A stretch of DNA of 64,000 bases, taken from assembly GCA_017654935.2 (NCBI GenBank), contig CM065687.1, forward strand, positions 20,046,042 through 20,110,041, read 5' to 3'. This DNA is from Phymorhynchus buccinoides. Taxonomy: Eukaryota > Mollusca > Gastropoda > Neogastropoda > Raphitomidae. The notes under the pieces were generated by a model. That model was given only the letters and a program-made list of their open reading frames with translations, ran no database searches and had not been told where the DNA came from. Of this stretch, positions 1-11,562 are shown piece after piece; position 1 is the stretch's first letter; every line of letters begins with the position of its first letter. Both the position numbers and the translations under genes were made by a program.

Positions 1-15
1 ACATCAAAATGTGTT

Positions 16-46
<31 letters not shown>

Positions 47-61
47 GGACAGACAGACAGT

Positions 62-111
<50 letters not shown>

Positions 112-791
112 AGAGAGTTCATAATTTCCAACAGGATCATTTCACTAGATAGTCGTAAAGCCAAGCTACTATCTGCTGAAAACCTTAGTATTACTACTAA
201 CCCATGAAAAGACTACTATTTTTTTTCATCAGTTAGTAGTAACTTGACAAGCTACTATCTGCTGAAAACCTTAGTATTACTACTAACCCATGAAAAGACT
301 ACTATTTTTTTCATCAGTTAGTAGTAACTTGACAAGCTACTATCTGCTGAAAACCTTAGTATTACTACTAACCCATGAAAAGACTACTATTTTTTTCATC
401 AGTTAGTAGTAACTTGACAAGCTACTATCTGCTGAAAACCTTAGTATTACTACTAACCCATGAAAATACTACTATTTTTTTCAGCAGTTAGTAGTAATAC
501 GACTAACTGCTGAAAAAAATAGTAGTCTTTTCATGGGTTAGTAGTAATACTAAGGTTTTCAGCAGATAGTAGCTTGTCAAGTTACTACTAACTGATGAAA
601 AAAATAGTAGTCTTTTCATGGGTTAGTAGTAATACTAAGGTTTTCAGCAGATAGTAGCTTGTCAAGTTACTACTAACTGATGACAAAAATAGTAGTCTTT
701 TCATGGGTTAGTAGTAATACTAAGGTTTTCAGCAGATAGTAGCTTGGCTTTACGACTATCTAGTGAAATGATTCCTGTTGGAAATTATGAA

Positions 792-868
<77 letters not shown>

Positions 869-883
869 ACTGTCTGTCTGTCC

Positions 884-914
<31 letters not shown>

Positions 915-930
915 AACACATTTTGATGTG
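1..930. repeat. Large imperfect palindrome of 85-bp units capped by GA/CT arrays
   Basis: The block reads inward from both ends as the same sequence. It starts with ACATCAAAATGTGTTGAGAG and ends with the reverse complement at about 929. Inside are four direct units spaced 86, 85 and 85 bp (starting near 163, 249, 334 and 419), then the same units in reverse complement from about 500 to 770. The centre lies near 498. Each unit is itself partly self-complementary (TACTACTAA and TTAGTAGTA blocks). The outer parts are (GA)n at about 18-116 and (CT)n at about 792-914. This is a foldback-type structure. I cannot assign it to a transposon family and see no coding capacity. Confidence 0.85.
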
Positions 931-1565
931 GTTGACCAGTGGTCAGTGTCACTGACCAGTGGTCATTTTGGCCTATTTTCACTGTTTGACTGCAAATTAG
1001 TGTATTAGGAGTTCAAATGAACAAGGTTTGATGTGGTTGACCACTGGTCAGTGTCACTGACCAGTGGTCAACCACCTTAAAAATTGTTCATTTGAACTCC
1101 TAACACACTAATTAGCTGTCAAACAGTGAAAATAGGCCAAAGTGACCACTGGTCAGTGACACTGACCACTGGTCAACCACATCAAAATGTGTTCATTTGA
1201 ACTCCTAATACACTAATTTGCAGTCAAACAGTGAAAATAGGCCAAAGTGACCACTGGTCAGTGACACTGACCACTGGCCAACCACATCAAACTTTGTTCA
1301 TTTGAACTCCTAATGCACTACTTTGCAGTCAAACAGTGAAAATAGGCCAAATTGACCACTGGACAGTGACACTGACCACTGGTCAGCCACATCAAAAATT
1401 GTTCATTTGAACTCCTAATACACTAATTTGCAGTCAAACAGTGAAAATAGGCCAAAGTGACCACTGGTCAGTGACACTGACCACTGGTCAACCACATCAA
1501 CAATTGTTCAAATGAGCTCCTAATACACTAATTAGCATTCAAACGGTAAAATTAGGCCAAAGTGA
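930..1565. repeat. Tandem repeat with nested TGACCACTGGTCA palindromes (period about 120 bp)
   Basis: About five units of roughly 120 bp each carry near-palindromes around TGACCACTGGTCA and GACCACTGGTCAGTGACACT. The units are linked by TTCATTTGAACTCCTAATAC and GTGAAAATAGGCCAAAGTGA. The first one and a half units run in the opposite orientation to the rest, so the array inverts at about 1060. No coding frame is evident. Confidence 0.8.
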
Positions 1566-1584
1566 CCAGTGTCAGAGGTTAGAC

Positions 1585-1665
1585 AGAGAGAGAGAGAGAG
1601 AGAGGGGGGGGGGGGAGAGAGAGAGAGAGAGGGGGGGGAGAGAGAGAGAGAGAGAGAGGAGGGAG

Positions 1666-1729
<64 letters not shown>

Positions 1730-1935
1730 ATAATTTCCCACAGGAATCATTTCACTAGATAGTCGTAAAGCCAAGCTACTATCTGATGAAAACCTTACTA
1801 ATACTACTAACCCATGAAAAGACTACTATTATTTTCAGCAGTTAGTAGTATTACTACTAACTGATGAAAATAATAGTAGTCTTTTCATGGGTTAGTAGTA
1901 TTACTAAGGTTTTCATCAGATAGTAGCTTGACATA
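1585..1935. repeat. GA array followed by a second copy of the foldback unit
   Basis: A purine array (GA with G-runs) at about 1585-1727 is followed by a copy of the 1-930 foldback unit. The copy holds the flank TTTCACTAGATAGTCGTAAA, then AAGCTACTATCTGATGAAAA and its inverse ending near 1930. The centre is at about 1852. It is a single-unit version of the larger palindrome upstream and suggests a mobile or amplifying element that carries its own GA tail. Confidence 0.75.
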
Positions 1936-2179
1936 CGTGAGCACCCACGCTCAAGCGCACAAATATGCTGCGCGCGAACACAATATACATTTGCTCAAAA
2001 TAACTAATAATTTTCTCTACAAGTATACTAACAGCATGTCTGGTATCAGAAATCCGCTTGGCGTTAGTAATGTGCTATCAAAAACAGGACAAATTGGATA
2101 GATAAACATAGAACAAGTACTACACAGGATCCCCCCCCCCCCCCCCCCCCCAATCACACATGCATGCGTTTTACAACTG

Positions 2180-2520
2180 AATTTCCTTTTATAATTTGTC
2201 TTTTATAATTTGTGTTCTTTTAATCATAGCTTGCGTGATATACTTAGAAAGTTGAAATAAATGCTCGGGAGATTTAACATTGAGCAGTTGTGATAATCTC
2301 CCTGGGCTGTTGACTTCTGGGTGAAGGAGAGGTAGCAAGGAAGCCCTTTGAAGTCGAATATCTGTACCCTTCGCAATCGAATAAGAAATGACTTTCTGTT
2401 TCGGGTTTAGTTTTGCATATTGGACATAGGAGATTGTTTTCTGTGACATTACAACGGTGCCGGTGTGTGTTCAATTGGGACACTCCCATCCGGAGTCGAG
2501 CCAGGGAATTACGATATGCA
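2180..2520 (-). mobile_element. Non-LTR retrotransposon 3' remnant (RT C-terminal zinc-finger region)
   Basis: On the minus strand the translation contains LLCPICKTKPETESHFLFDC, a Cys/His cluster (C-x2-C ... H-x4-C) typical of the tail after the reverse transcriptase in CR1/Jockey-like LINEs. The reading is split over two frames (about 2274-2489 and 2189-2449), so it is frameshifted and dead. It is flanked by a GA array (2527-2607). Family assignment rests on the motif only. Confidence 0.6.
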
Positions 2521-2553
2521 TCTTTAGAGAGAGAGAGAGAGGGGGGGGGGGGG

Positions 2554-2601
<48 letters not shown>

Positions 2602-2839
2602 GAGAGTAGTTTTATCGTGCTTTTAGAATAGGCTACACTTGAGCACTGTTATTTGCATTGTTTTCTCTGAATCAGCGTGGCATAACTAAGTTTAATACTT
2701 CAACTGGCACATCTTCCTCAGTTTTTCTGGAAACCATTGTGTCCAGAAAAAGAAACGCATACTTTGTTTTAACTTGCACGCATATGCCTTACAGATTGTT
2801 CGGCTCTTGGGACGTCCAATGTCAACATTATGAGCTTTT

Positions 2840-2890
2840 TAGACAGATGAAATAAAAAATATCTCTCTGAATCTGAATCTGACTCATATC
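2840..2890 (+). repeat. LINE-like 3' tail (GAATCT repeats)
   Basis: AGATGAAATAAAAAATATCTC followed by TGAATCTGAATCTGA has the polyadenylation-like signal plus short tandem tail seen at the 3' ends of many mollusc LINEs. No matching coding part can be tied to it in this window. Confidence 0.4.
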
Positions 2891-3026
2891 ACGCTGAGCT
2901 ATCCAACTGGATAATTATACAGCGTGGTGTGGAGCAGCAGGAAGAAAAATAAAACAAAATGAAAGAAGCAACTGAACAGAAATGAACTAAAAATATAGAG
3001 ATCTCCCCAGCGTTTCATGGCTCCAG

Positions 3027-4130
3027 TCAGGCCAATCCGGCTACCGTAGCGGTCCCCGGGGACAAACCCCGACAGGCACAGCCCCAACCTTCTTGACCAC
3101 TTTTTGCTGGCGATGGAGTGATAGGTTTAGAATGAGAGGTTGTTGAGCTCCTGCTTGAAGTGTGCCAAGCTAGGAGCCTCTGCAGCGGACACTGGGAGCT
3201 AGTTCCAAACGGGGATGGTTCTAGGAAAAAAACTTTCAAACTGTTTGTGTTTTGATGGAACTGTCGGAGTTTGTCCTTGTGGTTTGTTCTTGTACGAGGT
3301 GGCATGCTGGTCAGATACTGGTCACAGTTGATGTCCACAAGGTTGTTGATGATCTTATACAACATAGTGAGCTGGATCTTCTGCCTTCTGGATTCAAGTG
3401 TCTCCCATCCGAGTTCATCCAGCATCGATGACACGCTGCTGGTGTTGTGGTAGCGGTTGGTTGCGTACCTGGCTGCTCTGCGCTGTACCATTTCGATCTT
3501 GTTTGTCTGGTCTTGGTAGTATGGATTCCAGACTGAGCAGTAGTACTCTAGGTGGGGACAAACAAGGGTATTGTAGGCATTGGTTTTTAGCTCGCTGTTA
3601 GAGGTCTTCAAATTTCGTCAAAAGAAGCATAGAATGCTGTTCGCCTTCTTTGACGCGAAGTCAACATGGTTCTTCCAACTGAGGTCCGATGAAATATGGA
3701 CCCCAAGGTATTTTGCTGATGACATTGACTCCAGGATGTGTCCTTTTGAGTTTGTACATGAACGACTTGAGAGCTCTTGGTCATGTTACTTACATGATAT
3801 TACATTTGTCTGGGTGAAAATCCATTCCCCAGGTTTTCTTCCATTTCTCGAGTCGTTCAAGGTCTTCTTGCAGGATGATGCAGTCCTAATGAGTTTGTAT
3901 CTCTCTATAAACGATGCAATCATCTGCAAACAGGCGGACTGAGCTTTGGAGTTGGTCTGGCAGGTCATTGATGAATATCAAGAAGAGCATTGGTCCTAGT
4001 ACGGTGCCCTGAGGGACTCCAGAGATGACTGGACCGGCTTCTGATCTCTCACCATCCACCACTACCCGCTGTCGCCTATTGCTCAGGAATTATCTTATCC
4101 AAGTATGGGTCTGTCCCCTGACAGTGGTCT
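3027..4130 (-). mobile_element. Degenerate LINE reverse transcriptase fragment (Jockey/CR1-like)
   Basis: Read 4130 to 3027, the minus strand gives in succession RQRVVVDGERS, SGVPQGTVLGPMLFLIFIND, LFADDC (the RT catalytic F-A-D-D block, near 3920-3940), then ILGVHISSDLSWKNHV and LVCPHLEYYCSVWNPYYQDQ. These are conserved RT palm-to-thumb blocks of non-LTR retrotransposons. Stops and frameshifts interrupt the palm part. The longest open piece (3027-3611) is only the thumb and C-terminal part and lacks the catalytic motif. It is a dead 5'-truncated copy. The FADD form instead of YADD is common in this group. Confidence 0.85.
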
Positions 4131-4458
4131 AGATTACGGGGGAACATGATGTATGATTGTCGAAACAAATGACATTTTAACATGGAATAATTAAATTCGA
4201 ATTGTTTGGGAATTAATGAAATCTTAAATACATTTTCCTCTATAAAAAAAAGAGTAAGCGTTTCTCTTTCTGGACAGTATGTGTTTCTTTTTGTTAAAAG
4301 TGCACGCCTCTTGTCTTGTGTTCTAATTGGGAATCTCGTCATTAAAAAGGAAGAAAATATTCACAATATTCACACCCTGAAGCCTTTCTACTAGTCATTA
4401 AAGTTATTTAGCCTATTCAAGAACCACATATCAAACTTGCTATACATAATCCAATGAA

Positions 4459-4555
4459 TTAAAGGGGAACCCTGACGGATGCGTTTTTGCAAGAAACACG
4501 TCAAGGTCACCAGTAAGACAGCCTTTTCAAGGATAAGAAAATAACACTTTGGCAA
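4459..4555. repeat. One-sided fragment of the TTAA-flanked GGGGCACCCTGACGG element
   Basis: It begins TTAAAGGGGAACCCTGACGG and continues with TTTTTGCAAGAAACACGTC, the same terminal sequence as the full element at 5766-6316. No inverted partner follows, so this is a broken end. Confidence 0.6.
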
Positions 4556-5360
4556 ATAAAGCAAATGAAAACATAATAAATTTACAGTTTACAGTTGAAT
4601 TGAAAGTTTCCTAAACTGACATCAACTTGAACAAAATTAACATGTTTCTTTTTATTTTCTTTGTAAAGAATTATATTTCAAGTCCTTCATAAAGACTTGA
4701 AATAAACAATAAACAATTCCAAATTCAAAAGCAACCGAAAAGTAGATGAAATGTTTTCTTCTTAATTAAACGAATTACAGTATTTAAAAACATGTACAAT
4801 TAAGCCTATCTTTTCCTACCTCTGCACTAGAGCAGCAGAGAAAAACAAAACAAAGACGAGCAACTAAGCTCCTTCGCAGAATGTAGAAAGCAAATAGTGA
4901 GAGATAGAAAGGAGACCGGCCGGCGAAGATTGGCACAAAAAAGCCTGAATATGGCTACTGCAAAGAACACCTTTTTGCAAGAGTGAATGCCCTTGGTGGG
5001 TGGGTGAAGATGGTTGAGCACTGACCAAACAAGGGCATAACTCTCACCAATAACCCTATTTGAGGCCACTAAATGGCTGCCTTTCGCAAGAGTGAATGCC
5101 CTTGTCAGCACTGACCAACAAGGGCTTCACTCTCACTGTCAAGGGCGTTAATAACCCTAGTTGCAGAGGCTTCCCTTGCACACCGCAGCTGACTGAAGCC
5201 GTTTTGTTTTTTACTCCCACCCTTTCACCTACACTACAGCTAGGGATCATTGTGAACTCACTCACTGCCTACAACAACACTAACACTTCCCGCCTGGATA
5301 AAGTTGGCTTCATTCTTTGCAAAGTTTGTAGGCTGCAACGTTATCACTCTTTGTGACATG
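4556..5360. other. No gene seen; one approx 120-bp tandem duplication
   Basis: AT-rich sequence with no credible coding exon. At about 4973-5160 two units share GCAAGAGTGAATGCCCTTG, GCACTGACCAA and AATAACCCTA at about 115-120 bp spacing. This is a local tandem duplication. Short open frames here look random. Confidence 0.5.
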
Positions 5361-5577
5361 TAGGGGAAGACGGGGTAAAAAGCGCATGGGCGGGTAAGAA
5401 GCCCACCCCAATTATCTCATGAAATGAAGCAAATTTCAGTCTCATTTTGCCCATGAGACGAGCGTTAATGTCTAGCATTCGTCTCATGGGCAAATTTGAC
5501 TGAAATTTTCTTTATTTCATGAAATAATTGGGGTGGGCTTCTTACCCGCCCATGCGCTTTTACCCCGTCTTCCCCTA
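5361..5577. mobile_element. 213-bp hairpin MITE with TA target duplication (copy 1)
   Basis: The element runs GGGGAAGACGGGGTAAAAAG to CTTTTACCCCGTCTTCCCC and is flanked by TA on both sides. Nearly its whole length folds into one hairpin: CGGGTAAGAAGCCCACCCCA, CCCATGAGACGA and their inverses pair, centred near 5470. It has no coding capacity. Four further copies lie in the window (16545-16689, 24979-25194, 47841-48061, 61852-62069). TA duplications fit a Tc1/mariner- or PIF-type non-autonomous element, but I cannot name the parent family. Confidence 0.8.
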
Positions 5578-5765
5578 TGCTTGTTTGGTGACACATGAAG
5601 TTGACCTCGATCACACTTTGCATTGACAGTGGCTACTATGCAAATTCTACCCCGGAGCTTCTATCAAGAAAGAAAGCTAGCTATGCCAATTTTAGTTGAG
5701 TGATTATAAGAATGATACAATATTTCAGTGTGATGACTTTCACCACACTGTATAATCATGTGGCC

Positions 5766-6316
5766 TTAAAGGTGCACCCTGACGGATGAGTTTTTGCAAG
5801 AAACACGTCGAGATAACCAGAAGGACAGCCTTTTCAAAGATAGGAACACTCACTTTGCTCTGGTTTCCTAGAAATTAAGCTGGCAAAACGGCGATTCCTC
5901 CTTGGCGGAGATGCCGTAGAGAGTAGCCATTTTGGATGGGGTGGGTGGAGGTCACTCATTGTGGTTGAAGCGTTTTCTTTGTTTTGTAGTGCAGTAAAAA
6001 AAAAAAGGAGCTATTTCCTTTGTTGTGAACGAAACTCCTTTAGATAAACTGTATAAAATTATAAAAAAATAAAAATAAAAAGGCTTGCATTGCCACAATT
6101 TCGTGCAAACGATTTGGCGGCCATTAGAAAAGAGACGGCACACGCCTTCTCTTTGGGTGAAATAATTTAACTTCCAGCACCTACGCCAAGACGGAATCGC
6201 CGATTTGACGGTTTGACTTCTAGGAAACCAGAGCAAAGTTATCTCTGTAAAGGGTGTTTTCCTGGTGACCTCGACGTGTGTCTTACAAAAACTCATCCGT
6301 CAGGGTGCCCCTTTAA
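5766..6316. mobile_element. 551-bp inverted-repeat element bounded by TTAA
   Basis: Both ends read TTAAAGGnGCACCCTGACGG inward, with the terminal inverted repeat reaching about 150 bp (through TCCTAGAAA and GGCGATTCC). The interior is A-rich with no transposase. Other copies are at 28023-28598 and its mirror 58461-59035, with a broken end at 4459. The TTAA borders suggest a piggyBac-like non-autonomous element, but the TIR sequence alone does not prove that. Confidence 0.75.
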
Positions 6317-6838
6317 ATGAATGTGTAGAACACATTTTCCGTACAGTGTAAATAAGATTAATTTAAATGTTTAAAAAGCAACAAAAGATTTAACAACTAC
6401 AAAAAAATTGTTTTTGTGTTGTGTACAATATTTACGTCTGGGTTATTTTTAAAATATTTTGTTTCTATAGCACGTACATGTACTTCAATATAAACGCATA
6501 GCCTACCACAAAAATACTTTTCAGTTGGTTCAAAACACATACTATTGATTATTCGAATGTCAGAATTGCTTCGCTGAACGTTGAGATTAATTTTTCGGCT
6601 ATCGTCCATTTCAGCCTCACTCCACCCTTCGTCCCTCAAACTTTTGCATATCAAAAGTATCGCTGAGAAGCAACATTCTGCCTATTTTGGGGAAAGGATT
6701 ATGCTTAGAGAATCAGACTAGAGTTAGTTTCATGAAGCTGAAAGAAGCAGACTTTGAGATTGAGGGTCGTAAACATGATGAGGTGTCTACTCTAAAGTAC
6801 ATCTTTAGATTTATGTTAGCGGAAAGATTGTGCCCATC
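6317..6838. other. No feature seen
   Basis: AT-rich sequence. Short open frames on both strands show no recognisable motif and no splice-flanked exon. Confidence 0.4.
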
Positions 6839-6910
6839 AACTCAACTCAACTCAACTCAACTTTTATTTCGTCCTCATAAAAACAAGGATAATTTTCTTG
6901 CGGACACGTC
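6838..6910 (-). repeat. (CAACT)n and LINE/SINE-like 3' tail
   Basis: Read on the minus strand: GAGGACGAAATAAAAGTTGA followed by GTTGA repeats. An AATAAA signal next to a pentamer tail marks the 3' end of a retroposed element. No body is recognisable upstream. Confidence 0.45.
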
Positions 6911-7009
6911 AAATATGCACACAAGAAACCTAATTTATAAAAGAACAAAATAAATTGTAATTACATGCTTTAAAAGTATTCTTTCACACTTCACACGCCC
7001 CGCTCACTT

Positions 7010-7310
7010 TAACAACTGCACGCCCGCTTCCTCGCTCACTTTCATACAACCCTCCACCCTTCCCACCAACATCCCACCTCATCACAGGACTTTGGCAATA
7101 AAACATTATAGACCCTATTCTAACAATCAAACCAAAACATCTCTCTCTCCCCCCCCCCCTCTCTCTATATCTCTCTCTCCCCCTCTCTCCCTTCTCCTGT
7201 CCCTCCCTCCTCCCTCCACTCTCCTCTTCTCTCTCCCTCCCCTCCCCCCGTCTCTCCCTCACCCTCTCCCACCATCTACCCCCTCTCTCCAAACCCACCC
7301 TTCTGTTCCG
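7010..7310. repeat. Pyrimidine-rich low-complexity tract
   Basis: Long runs of CTCTCC, CCCTCC and C9 make up the stretch. The apparent proline/leucine/serine frames on the plus strand and the arginine/glutamate frames on the minus strand are products of this composition. Confidence 0.8.
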
Positions 7311-7323
7311 CAATAATACAACA

Positions 7324-10300
7324 ACAAGGGCGTCGCCGAGCGGCAGACATGTCCGTCACCAGCAATGCCACGCACTTGCGACACCCCGTAGTGTCACATC
7401 CTGACACAAAATTGGAAGGGATTCTGTCTTCTAGTTCACGAGATACAGCTTGAAGAAGAAACATATAGCGCAAAGAAGGAAATTTCGGTTTTCAAGGTCA
7501 CACTTCAAGGTCAAGGTCAGCATGGTGATAATTATTTATGCTCGGATGTTTTTTTCTCTAGGGTATACAGTACCACACACAATCTGAAGCGCTTCTGTCA
7601 AGTACCAATGTGGAAAATATGGCTTAAAACCCAATGTGTAGACCCCTACCACTTTCAAGGCCTACGGATCGCCCGGACCGTGACCTTGACCTTGATCGGT
7701 ATGCCACCATCAGAACGGGCATAAGCCAAAGTACCTTCATGCCAAATTTGAAGACTCTAACACTAACGGTGTGGGAGTTATGGCCCCTGAAAGATTTTCG
7801 GTTTTCAAGGTCGTACGCCAAGGTCACGAAGGCAATATGGTTTGCGCGGATGCCTTCCTCTCATGGTGACACACCAGCACACAAAGATTGACGTGATTCT
7901 GTCAACCCGTTCGAAAGATATCCTTGGGACAGACAGAAGGAGAAAAAAATGACCCTCCGATTTTCAGGCTCCAGCGATCTTTTTTACCTTGACCTTGACC
8001 TTGATCGGTATGCCATCATCAGAACGGGCATAAGCCAAACCACCTTCATACCAAGTTTCAACATCCTATGTTGATCGGTGCCCGAGATATGGCTAAAAAT
8101 AGATTTTCGGTTTTCAAGGTCGTACGTCAAGGTCAAGGTCACGACGGCAAAATGGTTTGCGCCGATCTCTTCCTATCAAGGAGGCACACCTTCACACAAA
8201 ATTTGACGCGATTCGGTCAAGCGGTTCGGGAGATATCCTTGGGACAGACAGAAAAGAAAAAAAGAAAAAAAAATACAAACCAGCCCATCGCAATAGTCCG
8301 TCTTGGTGACGGACTAATGAGCTAAAATGAATAAAAATTATAGGTAGGCTTACACATGTCTAATACATGATAACAGAATGAAAAATTAGTTAGACTAAAT
8401 GCAATCACAGGCATCAATACATAAATTTATTAGCATAAAACACAGCAGAAAAGCTAAATACAAATACATTAATAACAAGGGCGTCGCCGAGCGGCAGACA
8501 TGTCCGTCACCAGCAATGCCACGCACTTGTGACACCCCGTAGAGTGTCACATCCTGACACAAAATTGGAAGGGATTCTGTCTTCTAGTTCACGAGATACA
8601 GCTTGAAGAAGAAACATATAGCGCAAAGAAGGAAATTTTAGTTTTCAAGGTCACACTTCAAGGTCAAGTTCAGCATGGTGATAATTTATGCTCGGATGTT
8701 TTCTTCTCTAGGGTATACAGTACCACACACAATCTGAAGCGCTTCTGTCAAGTACCAATGTGGAAAATATGACTTAAAACCCAATGTGTAGACCCCTACC
8801 ACTTTCAAGGCCTACTGATCGCCCGGACCGTGACATTGACCTTGATCGGTATGCCACCATCAGAACGGGCATAAGCCAAAGTACCTTCATGCCAAATTTG
8901 AAGACTCTAACACTAACGGTGTGGGAGTTATGGCCCCTGAAAGATTTTCGGTTTTCAAGGTCGTACGCCAAGGTCAAGACCACGATGGCAAAATGGTTTG
9001 CGCGGATGCCTTCCTCTCATGGTGACACACCAGCACACAAAGATTGACGTGATTCTGTCAACCCGTTCGAAAGATATCCTTGGGACAGACAGAAGGAGAA
9101 AAAAATGACCCTCCGATTTTCAGGCTCCAGCGATCTTTTTTACCTTGACCTTGACCTTGATCGGTATGCCATCATCAGAACGGGCATAAGCCAAACCACC
9201 TTCATACCAAGTTTCAACATCCTATGTTGATCGGTGCCCGAGATATGGCTAAAAATAGATTTTCGGTTTTCAAGGTCGTACGTCAAGGTCAAGGTCACGA
9301 CGGCAAAATGGTTTGCGCCGATCTCTTCCTATCAAGGAGGCACACCTTCACACAAAATTTGACGCGATTCGGTCAAGCGGTTCGGGAGATATCCTTGGGA
9401 CAGACAGAAAAAAAAAAAGAAAAAAAAAATACAAACCAGCCCATCGCAATAGTCCGTCTTGGTGACGGACTAATGAGCTAAAATGAATAAAAATTATAGG
9501 TAGGCTTACACATGTCTAATACATGATAACAGAATGAAAAATTAGTTAGACTAAATGCAATCACAGGCATCAATACATAAATTTATTAGCATAAAACACA
9601 GCAGAAAAGCTAAATACAAATACATTAATAACAAGGGCGTCGCCGAGCGGCAGACATGTCCGTCACCAGCAATGCCACGCACTTGTGACACCCCGTAGAG
9701 TGTCACATCCTGACACAAAATTGGAAGGGATTCTGTCTTCTAGTTCACGAGATACAGCTTGAAGAAGAAACATATAGCGCAAAGAAGGAAATTTTAGTTT
9801 TCAAGGTCACACTTCAAGGTCAAGTTCAGCATGGTGATAATTTATGCTCGGATGTTTTCTTCTCTAGGGTATACAGTACCACACACAATCTGAAGCGCTT
9901 CTGTCAAGTACCAATGTGGAAAATATGACTTAAAACCCAATGTGTAGACCCCTACCACTTTCAAGGCCTACTGATCGCCCGGACCGTGACATTGACCTTG
10001 ATCGGTATGCCACCATCAGAACGGGCATAAGCCAAAGTACCTTCATGCCAAATTTGAAGACTCTAACACTAACGGTGTGGGAGTTATGGCCCCTGAAAGA
10101 TTTTCGGTTTTCAAGGTCGTACGCCAAGGTCAAGGTCACGACGGCAAAATGGTTTGCGCGGATGCCTTCCTCTCATGGTGACACACCAGCACACAAAATT
10201 TGACGTGATTCTGTCAACCCGTTCGAAAGATATCCTTGGGACAGACAGAAGGAGAAAAAAATGACCCTCCGATTTTCAGGCTCCAGCGATCTTTTTTACC

Positions 10301-10628
10301 TTGACCTTGACCTTGATCGGTATGCCATCATCAGAACGGGCATAAGCCAAACCACCTTCATACCAAGGTTCAACATCCTATGTTGATCGGTGCCCGAGAT
10401 ATGGCTAAAAATAGATTTTCGGTTTTCAAGGTCGTACGTCAAGGTCAAGGTCACGACGGCAAATGGTTTGCACAGATCTCTTCCTATTAAGAAGGCACAC
10501 AAAATTTGACGCGATTCGGTCAAGCGGTTCGGGAGATATCCTTGGGACAGACAGAAAAACAAAACAAAACCCCAAAAACCCAGACAAACCAGACCATCGC
10601 AAAGTCCGTTACCTTCGGTGACGGACAA
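7324..10628 (+). repeat. Three tandem units (1151 and 1156 bp) of the TGACCTTGACC repeat family (family R)
   Basis: ACAAGGGCGTCGCCGAGCGG recurs at 7324, 8475 and 9631. Units 2 and 3 are almost identical and unit 1 is slightly different. Each unit holds two related subunits about 310 bp apart, each with CCTTGATCGGTATGCCA, GAACGGGCATAAGCCAAA, TTTTCGGTTTTCAAGGTCGT and CAAGGTCAAGGTCACGACGG. Near one end is GTCCGTCACC and near the other GGTGACGGAC, an inverted pair. After GGGACAGACAGAA comes an A-rich run. There is no transposase or RT. Open frames of 65-110 codons repeat in each unit but have no homology I recognise. Related copies: 14970-15575 and, inverted, 62685-63795. Confidence 0.9.
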
Positions 10629-10803
10629 TAATCAATCGATTGATATGCTGTCTGTGAATGTAAGAGAGTTCCCCGTACCACATACTAAAGAATAAAGATG
10701 CAATACTGGAAGCAATGTATTGATTTGAACAAATTTTGCGTGACTTAGTGACAAACTTTAGTAGCACTGTTGTCGTTGTGCGAGAGCGAGAAGGGGGGGG
10801 GGG

Positions 10804-10836
<33 letters not shown>

Positions 10837-11272
10837 TGAAGTTACGAAACACAGATTCGGCATTCTTCGCGTTTTCTGAGTTAGATTCAACAATTTGCAA
10901 CACAGCTCGGGCGACGCAGACGACACAAAATTTCAAAAAAAGTTCATACATTTTGCCTTCAAAATCAACCTTCAAAAACAAAATGTTGAACCAGACATAG
11001 CGGAATCGCGTCCCAACGCGTTCTCCTGGAACTGTATGGCCAGCAAAAGTCTGACATTTACGCGGCATCGAATCGTATTATATCATAGATAACTGACACA
11101 AAGGATTCCTTCAGCCACTTTGCCACATCCGTGATGATTTTTGGTATTTCAAAATGTTGCTGTAATAGTAATGACGTGAAGAATTATTCATTTCTAATAA
11201 ATCTTCTAACTGAGCGTGTTTGTGTGAAATTATATAAGTGTCTGTCTCTTTGTCTTTCTGTCTCTCTCTATT

Positions 11273-11317
<45 letters not shown>

Positions 11318-11353
11318 CTGTCTCTACCCTCTCTCTCTCTCTGTCTCTCTCTC

Positions 11354-11392
<39 letters not shown>

Positions 11393-11393
11393 G

Positions 11394-11424
<31 letters not shown>

Positions 11425-11562
11425 AATTGTTTTCTTTTTTTATGCACAAAAAATGATATTGCAGCCCTGGGCCGAATATACGGCACAGCCCTGGGCCGAA
11501 TATACACTGTGTAGCCTTGGGCCGACCATAATCTGCAGCCTCTCTGTCTCTAGCTACCCATC
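10629..11562. repeat. GA and CT arrays; short CCCTGGGCCGAATATAC repeat
   Basis: A G-run plus (GA)n lies at 10791-10834 and (CT)n with TCTG interruptions at 11270-11424. At 11465-11540 the unit CAGCCCTGGGCCGAATATAC occurs twice, then once degenerate. Nothing coding is supported. Confidence 0.7.

Noticed and set aside
7624..10203. Repeated 65-110-codon frames such as those starting MCRPLPLSRP and MLIGARDMAK
   Set aside because: They recur with each family R unit and its sub-repeats, show frameshifts between units, and resemble no known protein.
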